A stretch of 47,504 nucleotides of DNA from an uncultured Collinsella sp. (GTDB lineage Bacteria; Actinomycetota; Coriobacteriia; Coriobacteriales; Coriobacteriaceae), in contig CAKTVQ010000011.1 in NCBI GenBank assembly GCA_934630375.1, positions 1 to 47,504 on the forward strand. The letters are read 5' to 3'. Numbering within the stretch: the first letter of the stretch is position 1; each line of letters starts with the position of its first letter. The translations under genes and the position numbers were made by a program. Of the stretch, positions 36,332 to 43,697 are shown one piece after another. The notes below the pieces were generated by a model. The model was given only the letters and a program-made list of their open reading frames with translations, was not told where the DNA came from and did no database searches.

Positions 36332-37535
36332 TGATGTGCTCGCAAACATATTCGCGCATCGCTTGAACGTCGGGGTACTTAGGCATAGACCCCTTAATCA
36401 CATTGTTGATGATCACATCGCTCTTTTTGTTCTCAATCCGATTGATACGCTCGGAATACTTGATGAGCTCTGTCTTAAACGAATCGTCGCGCACAAGAAC
36501 AAAGACATTGTCTTTACGTCTCAGCACATCAAGGAGCTCCGAGTAATGAGTCGAAAAGAGCAAAGTTGCCCCATGGGGGTTCGTAACGGGAGAAGCAAAA
36601 AGCTCAATCACTGTGCCAACAAGTGATCTATTAAGACCCGTTTCAATCTCGTCCACAATCAGATAGCCCCCATTTCTGAGAGCGGTTATCGCTTGATTGA
36701 CCAGCTCAGCGCCCAAGATCGTTCCATTTGACAGAACAGAAGTCGCGATCGCGACATTCATCACTCGCTCCGCTCGCTCACCCTTAAACTTAAGATGGAA
36801 CACTTGGTTTTCCTTGTTCCAGACAAGATATTCAACACTCGGATCAAAAGCCTGAACAACAGGGGTTGGCAAGCTCGTCAAAGGCAGCGTGCGCTCGGGG
36901 GACTCCACCGAGACCATCTTTTTACCCGTGATGACAGACACGATTGACATGTTGTCATCCAGGAAAGTTCGTTGGGCATCGTTAAGAACAAGGTCACCAT
37001 CATCAGGCCCCTCACGAACCAGAATAGGCTCAGAAACATCCTTCAGATGCTCGATATTCAAAACGACCTTTCTAGAGACGCGCGATACGGGGCATCTCCA
37101 AAGCCATTCGTTCTCAAATGCAAGCGATTCCGCAAAAGAAGTATCCTCCGCAGCTACGCCATCTACTTTGCGAAGCCGAGACTCAATAAGATAGACCGAA
37201 CCTTTTTCGAAAAAAACACAGGCAACATTGACTTGGCGCTCCAAGTTTCCGAGAACATCGGAGCCAGTTGCAAAGCGGCGCATAACAAAGCTGCCAGACA
37301 TATAACCAAGTACAAAGCGCACGAGGTTGAGAGTCGTTGTCTTGCCGGATGCGTTAACGCCAACAACGCCCATTACATTTTGAGAATAGAGCGAGGACCC
37401 AACTGGCAGCGGAAACACGTCAGCATAATTACCTTCTTCATCGCTCAAAACTCGATCGGCAGCAATAAAATCAAGTTCTAAACGCTTGTCCTTAAACAGT
37501 GTGACCCCATCGATTCTTAATTTAAGAAGTTTCAC
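36324..37535 (-). CDS. AAA-family ATPase of an AbiL/PARIS-like defence pair
   Basis: The 403-residue protein has a Walker A motif GVNASGKT (G59 to T66) preceded by a short N-terminal beta domain. A Walker B-type YLIVDEIETGL and a TLLFSTHYSELLD sensor region are near the C-terminus, as in AAA15/OLD-type and RecF-like ATPases. The start is a GTG with GAGGAGG upstream. It overlaps its TOPRIM-like partner by 8 nt. It is AT-richer than the core genes, and the two genes form the left side of the accessory region. The precise defence type is not certain. Confidence 0.78.
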   Translation of the reverse strand: MKLLKLRIDGVTLFKDKRLELDFIAADRVLSDEEGNYADVFPLPVGSSLYSQNVMGVVGVNASGKTTTLNLVRFVLGYMSGSFVMRRFATGSDVLGNLERQVNVACVFFEKGSVYLIESRLRKVDGVAAEDTSFAESLAFENEWLWRCPVSRVSRKVVLNIEHLKDVSEPILVREGPDDGDLVLNDAQRTFLDDNMSIVSVITGKKMVSVESPERTLPLTSLPTPVVQAFDPSVEYLVWNKENQVFHLKFKGERAERVMNVAIATSVLSNGTILGAELVNQAITALRNGGYLIVDEIETGLNRSLVGTVIELFASPVTNPHGATLLFSTHYSELLDVLRRKDNVFVLVRDDSFKTELIKYSERINRIENKKSDVIINNVIKGSMPKYPDVQAMREYVCEHING

Positions 37536-38047
37536 AGCGACCTCCTCTTAGACAATTCAATTATAAACAGTTTTCCTGTTTATAATTTGAAAAACAAGAT
37601 TTCTGAGAAAAGTTCAGTCATTTAAGTTCATGCACAGAGACCCCCGTCGACCGTTACGGTGTTCGCAGACACGGTCCGTGCCCCCTTCGTCTGTGATTTA
37701 TTGTTTATCCGCTGGAAATCACATAACGAGGTGCGGACCTTGTTCCGGTATGCGATTATCAATTTACGAAAGAAACCATGCGTCATCGGCATACATCGAT
37801 GACCTGACGAACGGCCGTCTCTATATGAACGCAGCCGGCTGCTGCTACGGCCTGCCTGGCGGCAGCATCGTCATAATCAGGATATGCATCAGCAGAAGAA
37901 CGTCCGAACACATAACGAGGCAGGTTCCCGAGGGGAAATACAAACGCGAGTCGAGGCGATGCCCACGAAGCCCTTCTCGATGGAGTCGAGAGAGAAGATA
38001 GCGCGGATTGACAACCATAGGAATGTCTTTCGCGACGCCGCCGTCCA
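37536..38047. other. 512-bp region with decayed coding fragments
   Basis: Between the ATPase start and the retron RT stop I see no intact gene. On the minus strand two overlapping frames (about 37783-38055 and 37845-38093) carry coding-like stretches that switch frame, for example KDIPMVVNPRYLLSRLHREG and AAARQAVAAAGCVHIETAVR. They look like a frameshifted remnant. I cannot name the family. Confidence 0.4.
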
Positions 38048-39004
38048 TCACCCATAGGCGAGCTCTACTAACGCTGGCATAACGCCTCCGCAAGAAACAG
38101 CCTTACCATAGCTCGCGTACTTAGCTAAAAGCGCGTTGTAATAATCAGGTTCGACCTGCCTGCAAAAGCTCAAGTGGCCTAAAACGCGATGGACGTAATC
38201 ACAATCGCACTCGCGCATAAGCACATGATACAGCGAACCCTTTAGCTCTGCTTTTCTTTGAGGTCCCAGTCGCAGTACGCCATCGTGGTCAAGATAGATG
38301 CCCGTGATTTTACGTAGGTGCCCTCGTCCAAAACAGCGAGTTTTGTCCTTATTCAGATCAAAACCCTTTTGCTTTAGGTGGCCATCGACAATAGCTGAAA
38401 TCTCCGCAGAGTCTATCCATTCAGTTGATGAAATGCAGATGTCGTCAGAGTATCGCGAATAGACGAATCTTTCGCCTAGTCTAGCTGCAATCTCATGGTC
38501 AAATGAAGCCATTATGCGATTGGCAATAAAGGGCGAACACGGAGAACCCGTTGCAAGAGAACCCCGATAACATGATAAAGCTACGAGAAGATCGACATCG
38601 TCTGCAGTAAGACGCGAGCGAAATTCAGCGTTTGTCGACCGATACGTTCTCCCTGAAAACAAATTCCTAACCATTTGCTGAGTGCAGGACTCAAAGAAAT
38701 GGCAAATATCAAGCAGAAGAAAATGACTGCTCTTAGCATGGAGCCCGGCATTACGGCAGACGCTTGAGCCCTTTTCGTAAGCTGTAGCGTAAGGAAGATC
38801 TATATCAAACTCCGTATTTATATAATCCGAAATCCAACATTGGACGAGCTTTAAATCTGGCCGAGGCGCAACAATCTTTCTCCCACCGGCAGAAAAACAG
38901 TGATACCTATCTGTCGTTGAGCTTACAAGGCCCAATAGCTGACGATTTGTCATTCCAAGGTCGAAGCAAATTCTATCCGCAATAGACACCGGCAACGCCT
39001 CCAT
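38048..39004 (-). CDS. Retron-type reverse transcriptase
   Basis: The 318-residue product is a compact RT that would make msDNA from the ncRNA at 40000-40170. The retron-specific motif NAxxH is present (NAGLH, residues 85-89). Motif A is LLLDICHFF with D99, motif B is ATGSPCSPFIAN, and the catalytic motif is YSDD at 185-188 (VYSRYSDDIC). The retron VTG motif appears as ITG at 233-235. All three signatures point to a retron RT and not a group II intron RT. Its start lies inside the end of the effector gene (32-nt overlap), so the two are co-translated. Confidence 0.93.
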   Translation of the reverse strand: MEALPVSIADRICFDLGMTNRQLLGLVSSTTDRYHCFSAGGRKIVAPRPDLKLVQCWISDYINTEFDIDLPYATAYEKGSSVCRNAGLHAKSSHFLLLDICHFFESCTQQMVRNLFSGRTYRSTNAEFRSRLTADDVDLLVALSCYRGSLATGSPCSPFIANRIMASFDHEIAARLGERFVYSRYSDDICISSTEWIDSAEISAIVDGHLKQKGFDLNKDKTRCFGRGHLRKITGIYLDHDGVLRLGPQRKAELKGSLYHVLMRECDCDYVHRVLGHLSFCRQVEPDYYNALLAKYASYGKAVSCGGVMPALVELAYG

Positions 39005-39980
39005 ACCCCATTGATCTCTTACGAAGGATTACCCGCGCCCTCATATTTAAGAAATCTCGGTCTTCGTCTCGCTTAAACATGAAATAGGAATCGAGATGTA
39101 TCGTGCTTTTAATCAGATAGTCATGATCCTTTTTGTATCCCACTTTAGAAACAAGACCGGTAGCTCTCATCATGCAGCAAACATCCGACCAAGATATCGG
39201 AACACCAGCGTTTTTCATATCCGCATTTAAAATAGGCGAGTATATTTTGAGCTTACTGGCACGGAAGCCTTTGGCCGCACAGTATATCGTTCGTAAATCG
39301 GTCTCCGACATGGGGCCCAATATTTGAAGCAAATCAAGTAACTCGTGGACGAGCGAGCCCACGTTAATCTCGGACTCGTCTCGATTGATCATCTTTCTAA
39401 CGGCCTTTAAGCCAGCCTTGCCCCGCTTAGTAGCATTAACACCAATAAGGGGTCTTAGTTCAGAAACAAAGCGGCACAAGTCAGGCGAAGACATCGGGTT
39501 ATATAAGTCTAAGTAAAAGACTTTGTTAAGCGAAGAGTCGCCCGTGGCTATTTCTCTCACTGGCCCATCAATCAAGAAGCTCCGAGAGCCTTTATATTGC
39601 TTTCCAACAGCAACAGAGGTAATCCAAGCGGCATGAGGCAAAGCGGAGAAAGCACCCAACTCGCAAAAAGATCCACAGCTCTCTGCAAAAATCAATATCC
39701 AGTCCGATATATCGGCAAGCATGGCCTCTTGCTGAAGTAAATTAAGTCTCGAACCGTCCATTTCCGCCGCCACGTCTTCGGCAGTAAGACAAAAAACGTT
39801 TTTTAAAGCCTCGGTGTGATTATTGGACACATAAGCTCTAAAGAATCGTCGAGAGGAATGCAGGCTCTGATCACCGCCGCAGGGAAAGATAAACAAGGGC
39901 AGATTATTAACGTCACGCTTAACTCTCAGATGATTTCTCAGGATTTTCAAATCAGTTTTACTGATACAGTCGCAGAGCAT
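38973..39980 (-). CDS. Retron effector with nucleoside deoxyribosyltransferase-like domain (type II-A-like)
   Basis: The 335-residue product has an N-terminal deoxyribosyltransferase/N-glycosidase-like domain. Its signature is ESCGSFCELGAFS with E100 and E107. A C-terminal helical part (about 200-320) resembles a winged-helix DNA-binding region. This matches the Eco1 (Ec86) and St85-type retron effectors, in which the toxin forms a complex with RT and msDNA and depletes nucleotides on phage infection. I start at ATG 39980 with GAGGTG upstream, since a GTG 11 codons earlier (40013) lies inside the ncRNA a2 arm. It directly precedes the RT. Confidence 0.85.
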   Translation of the reverse strand: MLCDCISKTDLKILRNHLRVKRDVNNLPLFIFPCGGDQSLHSSRRFFRAYVSNNHTEALKNVFCLTAEDVAAEMDGSRLNLLQQEAMLADISDWILIFAESCGSFCELGAFSALPHAAWITSVAVGKQYKGSRSFLIDGPVREIATGDSSLNKVFYLDLYNPMSSPDLCRFVSELRPLIGVNATKRGKAGLKAVRKMINRDESEINVGSLVHELLDLLQILGPMSETDLRTIYCAAKGFRASKLKIYSPILNADMKNAGVPISWSDVCCMMRATGLVSKVGYKKDHDYLIKSTIHLDSYFMFKRDEDRDFLNMRARVILRKRSMGYGGVAGVYCG

Positions 39981-39999
39981 TGCACCTCGATTCCAATAA

Positions 40000-40170
40000 G
40001 GACAAGGCCGCACAGTCCGTGCATATGGTCATTCCGTAGACACGGATTTGAGTCCGTGGATATGGAATGACCATATGCACGGACCCAAATTGGTAAAAAC
40101 GTCTCAGTCCGTCTTTAACAGAGGACTCGCTCCAATCGGGGCAATCAATGACTAGCTGCGACCTTGTCCC
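40000..40170 (-). ncRNA. Predicted retron msr-msd RNA
   Basis: Read on the minus strand, arm a1 (GGACAAGGTCGCA, 40169 down to 40157) pairs with a2 (40012 to 40000) over 13 bp with one G-U pair. Just inside a1 is a TAGT with G at 40152, a plausible branching guanosine. An msr stem-loop (AGTCC with GGACT, 40106-40127) follows. The msd is a perfect 21-bp stem (40015-40035 with 40064-40084), a small internal loop and a 6-bp apical stem (40041-40046 with 40053-40058). It lies immediately upstream of the effector and RT, the order expected for this retron type. The exact ends are inferred. Confidence 0.85.
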
Positions 40171-40420
40171 CAGTAACTTTACCATCAATATGTGTCTTAA
40201 GCTGGATATTGACCGTCTTTAAATCCCATGACAGACACATGCACTCGCTCTTGGCTATATTTGTCGTCACCGCAAATAACGACAGTCCTAAACCAAACCC
40301 GAATCAAACATCAGCAGAGCCGCAACATTGCACCAAGTTCCATCATCAAGTGAACGTCATATTTATGCGCCCTGTCCACAAAAGCAATATCAATATTTGC
40401 AAAAAGCGGAGTTAAATTCC
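40171..40420 (-). other. Region upstream of the retron with a gene remnant
   Basis: No intact gene is seen. On the minus strand an open frame of about 50 codons ends at a TGA inside the retron RNA. It begins FGFGLGLSLFAVTTNIAK and continues with LKTVNIQLKTHIDGKV. The FGLGLSL piece resembles the end of a GHKL ATPase. A frameshift would join it to coding-like sequence nearer 40400. The retron promoter must lie here, but I cannot pick it with confidence. Confidence 0.35.
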
Positions 40421-41830
40421 CTAGCCAACAACAGTCCATTCGTTACCCGCAGCACTCGGGATCATAGAGGTATCGCCGTTGCACACGATAGTCGCCGAAG
40501 CGCCGGGCACATACTTGACCTCAAGAACGGAAACACCTTGCTCCTTAAGCCTAGAGGTCATCTCGGTTAGCTGAGTTTTATTCACGTCATTTTTGCTGAC
40601 CAGCTTAACGCCATTGGCATCATTTTCATTCAGACAGGATACAACCGTGTTGTAATCGAACCAATAACAGTACTCTCCAGAAAGCCATCCAAGTTCAGTG
40701 GCGCATATCGATCCAGACGCAGAAACCGTCTTTGGAAGCAATCCGTAGCGCTGCCTTTCCTCAAATTCCAGAACATCACAAAATACTCGATTAGCATTAA
40801 GTAATCTCGTTCCACAATAGTCCCCGTAAAATGGCGCAAAGTGATTGCGGATAGTCCGCGACAACATCAAGTAGTCGTAGGTGTAATAGCCCATGAAAAT
40901 TCGCAGACCGTCTCCCCCGGCCCCCTCAGCAGAACGGCCGAATTCAACAAGGAACTGGTCCCACATGCGCTCAATATAGGGAATTGCGAACTTAACGCTA
41001 TCCCTATCAGACAGAGGAGTATCGCTCGTCTGCTGCATTATTCCAGTAGTTTTTGCCAAATGGAAATAAGCGGCCATGCGCTCAATCGTTCGGATGAACT
41101 CAGGACGATTCCCGTCCTCTATCGCCATAATTGCGAAGAAAACACTTCTCAACAGAAGATCATTCGAAAAACGCCGAGGTAAGAGATCGCCATATTCGCG
41201 CTCGTATGCGAAGAGCCTGGCTTCGTCCGTATCAATTGAAGAGTAACTAGATACGGAGTACGACGGAACAACATATGACGGAATGACATATGAGTGCACA
41301 CGGCTACACTTAATTTGATAACGCTTAAAAAAGGTGGAAATCCAAAAGGTCACAACACCAAATAATGCCAGCTCAAACTCAAAGGCAATACTCGAAGTAT
41401 CAAGCACATCTAGCCCCTGGCCTCCGAGATAGCCATCGATAACAAAGTGATCGAATGCGACGGACAGCAAAAGAGACATGAACGCCTCGAATGAGAAAGG
41501 AAGAGTCCGGTACCGCAATTTACCCCTTGCATGCTTGATTACCCCAAGAAACAACCAATAGAAAAGGGTAGGCATGTATCGCAGCGAAGGACCTGGAACT
41601 GAAAACGCATCGCAAATCGCAGCCATAATAAACACCGGGAGCTGGCAACAAATTGTTGGAGCGAGAATTCGGTAGGCAACGTTCAACCTGCCCGACTCAT
41701 CGGAGGGATACAGTTCTTCGACGGTGTATTGCCCTCCGATCGCCAAGGGCCCAGCAAAGCGGACAAGCTGAACGCTCGACAAACCGATAAAGACATAAAA
41801 GACAATCCAATGAATAGTGACCGATTCCAC
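40421..41830 (-). CDS. Membrane protein of unknown function upstream of the retron
   Basis: The 469-residue product has about five hydrophobic segments in its first 180 residues (for example TIHWIVFYVFIGLSSV, APTICCQLPVFIMAAI and IAFEFELALFGVVTFWIS). A repetitive Ser/Tyr/Val linker (YVIPSYVVPSYSVSSY) and a soluble region of about 270 residues follow. The start is a GTG with GAGGAG about 12 nt upstream. I recognise no family. Its position inside the defence island, upstream of the retron on the same strand, suggests a defence or island-linked role, but it may be unrelated. Confidence 0.75.
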   Translation of the reverse strand: MESVTIHWIVFYVFIGLSSVQLVRFAGPLAIGGQYTVEELYPSDESGRLNVAYRILAPTICCQLPVFIMAAICDAFSVPGPSLRYMPTLFYWLFLGVIKHARGKLRYRTLPFSFEAFMSLLLSVAFDHFVIDGYLGGQGLDVLDTSSIAFEFELALFGVVTFWISTFFKRYQIKCSRVHSYVIPSYVVPSYSVSSYSSIDTDEARLFAYEREYGDLLPRRFSNDLLLRSVFFAIMAIEDGNRPEFIRTIERMAAYFHLAKTTGIMQQTSDTPLSDRDSVKFAIPYIERMWDQFLVEFGRSAEGAGGDGLRIFMGYYTYDYLMLSRTIRNHFAPFYGDYCGTRLLNANRVFCDVLEFEERQRYGLLPKTVSASGSICATELGWLSGEYCYWFDYNTVVSCLNENDANGVKLVSKNDVNKTQLTEMTSRLKEQGVSVLEVKYVPGASATIVCNGDTSMIPSAAGNEWTVVG

Positions 41831-41945
41831 CTGTAAACAATCTCCTCAGGTCATACGCTTGCGATTAATTGTAGATAGACAGAATTGAACAGGAAGCAAC
41901 AATATTTGAAACTGTTGTTTTGCGCACCCCGGTTTAACCAACATA

Positions 41946-42193
41946 CCCCAGAAAGGTCGCTGATGTTGACTGGGGTTCCCGTAAAACCCCAACAAAATAT
42001 GTGCGGAGTGCCGGCCTGAAACTGCCTTCGGACCCTATTGGCTGCACACCGAGAGGCTCCGCTATGAAACGCCCCCTTTACCACCCGCTCTGCGCGACCG
42101 CGTGCACGTCCATGGTCAACGCGACGATGCCTATGGCAGCCATTGCAGAGGGGGTTCAGCCTCAGAAGGCCGCCGAGCAGCAGGCGCAAGCCG
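41946..42193 (+). repeat. Direct repeat, left copy (5' region of the surface-protein gene)
   Basis: This 248-bp segment matches 45797-46048 with only scattered differences by eye. Shared blocks include TGGGGTTCCCGTAAAA, CAACAAAATATGTGCGGAG, GAGAGGCTCCGCTATGAAACG and GAGCAGCAGGCGCA. It covers the leader and the first 43 codons of the transglutaminase-like gene. Similarity stops abruptly at both edges. Confidence 0.85.
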
Positions 42194-42285
42194 TGAGGTC
42201 GAGCTCAGCGTTGCTTTTGAATGCAGAAAAACGAGTCCGAACGCAGCGGCGTCCGGTCCTCTTGGCAGGTCCCATCATGGGTTGA
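42064..42285 (+). pseudogene. Truncated copy of the secreted transglutaminase-like gene
   Basis: The frame starts MKRPLYHPLCATACTSMVN and is nearly identical to the N-terminus of the gene at 45918 through EQQAQA. After that it departs from the intact gene and stops after 73 residues. The signal-peptide-like part remains, but the domain is lost. The differences (for example HPLCAT for YLLCAI) break the hydrophobic core, in line with a decaying duplicate. Confidence 0.75.
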
Positions 42286-42322
42286 TGTCCACAAAACTAG
42301 CCCTTGCGGTCGGTTAAACAAG

Positions 42323-43132
42323 TTACAGCAGCCTTTGATACTCTCCGGGATCACGCATACGCATAATATCCATGTATGTTCTGCTTTTTGCGACCATGAT
42401 ATCGTCGAACTTGGATAGGCCGTGCCCGCTCGCTCTTGTGACAACCATGCGGTCGTCGCAAAAATATGAAAGGAAGGTGTCCTTGCCGGGATGGTGTATC
42501 CGTCGGACGTCGAGCACGTTCCGGAAGTCATAGTAAAGTGCGGCGTTGGCGGTTTCCTCAAGTTCAGTCAGTCTGTCGATACTTTCAAAGCGGCAAGGAT
42601 AAATTAATAGCAAGTTTTTCGAATGATTGATTGAGCGAAGAAGTCCTCGGGCCTCACGGTCTTCTTCGCTCAATTGTTTATTACTCTCAGTTTTTAGAAG
42701 GTCGTCAAGCTTGGCGAGGCTGTAATCCCTGAGAATTGCATGCAGGCGTAAGCCTCTCTGTTCTTTTTCATAACTTTTGCCAAGTAGTTTTAGAGTCATT
42801 CCGCGGTCTGAGACTCGCCTTGACGAAGTGAGGCTTACGGCGCGCGTCATGGATTTTCCGAAGATGAGCTTGAAATCTAACTGATACGCGTCTGATACCG
42901 CATCACACTCCCCATTGGCCTCGGATACGGGCGCATGAAACTCCGCACCTCTGGTCAGTTCCTTGAAAGCGTTAGAGTGGTTGATGAGCTCGCGCGTCCA
43001 TTCCTCGTATGTATATAACGGACGCCCAGAATAGTCTTGCATGAGGTCCTTAACAAACAATTCTGGGGTAATCATTGCGGATTTAAGTCTCTCGGCTCCG
43101 GGAACGGCTTCAATAAGCCTCTTATCTATCAC
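42323..43132 (-). CDS. Conserved-looking protein of unknown function in the defence island
   Basis: The 269-residue product starts at GTG 43132, six bases after GGAGGAGG. The longer frame upstream is not needed. I recognise no family. Visible features are a mostly soluble alpha/beta composition, a segment NGECDAVSDAYQLDFKLIFG that loosely recalls D-x(n)-D-x-K nuclease motifs, and a C-terminal block DDRMVVTRASGHGLSKFDDI. The D-x-K idea is weak. The gene lies between the truncated surface gene and the DRT-type RT. Its base composition is lower in GC than the core genes, in line with transfer. Confidence 0.75.
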   Translation of the reverse strand: MIDKRLIEAVPGAERLKSAMITPELFVKDLMQDYSGRPLYTYEEWTRELINHSNAFKELTRGAEFHAPVSEANGECDAVSDAYQLDFKLIFGKSMTRAVSLTSSRRVSDRGMTLKLLGKSYEKEQRGLRLHAILRDYSLAKLDDLLKTESNKQLSEEDREARGLLRSINHSKNLLLIYPCRFESIDRLTELEETANAALYYDFRNVLDVRRIHHPGKDTFLSYFCDDRMVVTRASGHGLSKFDDIMVAKSRTYMDIMRMRDPGEYQRLL

Positions 43133-43266
43133 TGTGGCCTCCTCCTTGCAGTAGTTTTTCGGATGTTGACGGAAGCCGCTCCAACAGGGCAACGCCAAAG
43201 TTGGCCCGAGCGAGCGGCCCGTCCTGGCTCGGAAGGGTCCGTGCCTTCGCCTAGAATACGCCCACC

Positions 43267-43677
43267 ATGGCGCGAACAGGCCGCTTTCGGGACCATCCCG
43301 GCCGTCTCCACGGCAACCTCGCGTTACTTCTTGGAGAGGAAGAGGCCGAGTTGAACGACACGGCGCTCCGGAGGGGCGCATCGGGCCGTCATGACTGGGC
43401 CTAGCTGGAAAAGACCACCAGGAAGATAGTCGAATCCAGCCTTGAGCTTGCCGACAGAGTGGAGTCGGCCTAGGATATCGATAGATTCCGAATCCTGGAC
43501 ACAGGGGCCAAATAGTCCATTACATCAACTTTCGCGACACTACCGTTCTTGTCAGATCATTCTGATGTTCGGCGCGAGTTTCAGAGACATCGTGCCACGA
43601 CGACGAGAAGGCACATCAATTATTACCCGGTGATCGGAATTGGCCGATATCGATTAAGTATTTATGGCTATGAATAA
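43267..43677 (+). pseudogene. Coding-like frame interrupted only by TAG codons
   Basis: The region 43133-43697 has no intact gene. From ATG 43267 one plus-strand frame shows coding-like codon use (LLLGEEEAELNDTALRRGAS and RKIVESSLELADRVESA) and is broken by three TAG codons (43402, 43471, 43513) before a TAA at 43675. A fourth TAG in the same frame lies upstream at 43252. It is probably a decayed gene of unknown family. Confidence 0.3.
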
Positions 43678-43697
43678 TTCAGTGCTAAAACCATCGC

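Noticed and set aside
39958..40188. 76-codon minus-strand frame across the retron RNA
   Set aside because: It covers the paired arms and stem of the ncRNA, and has no domain or ribosome site, so the RNA explains the sequence better.
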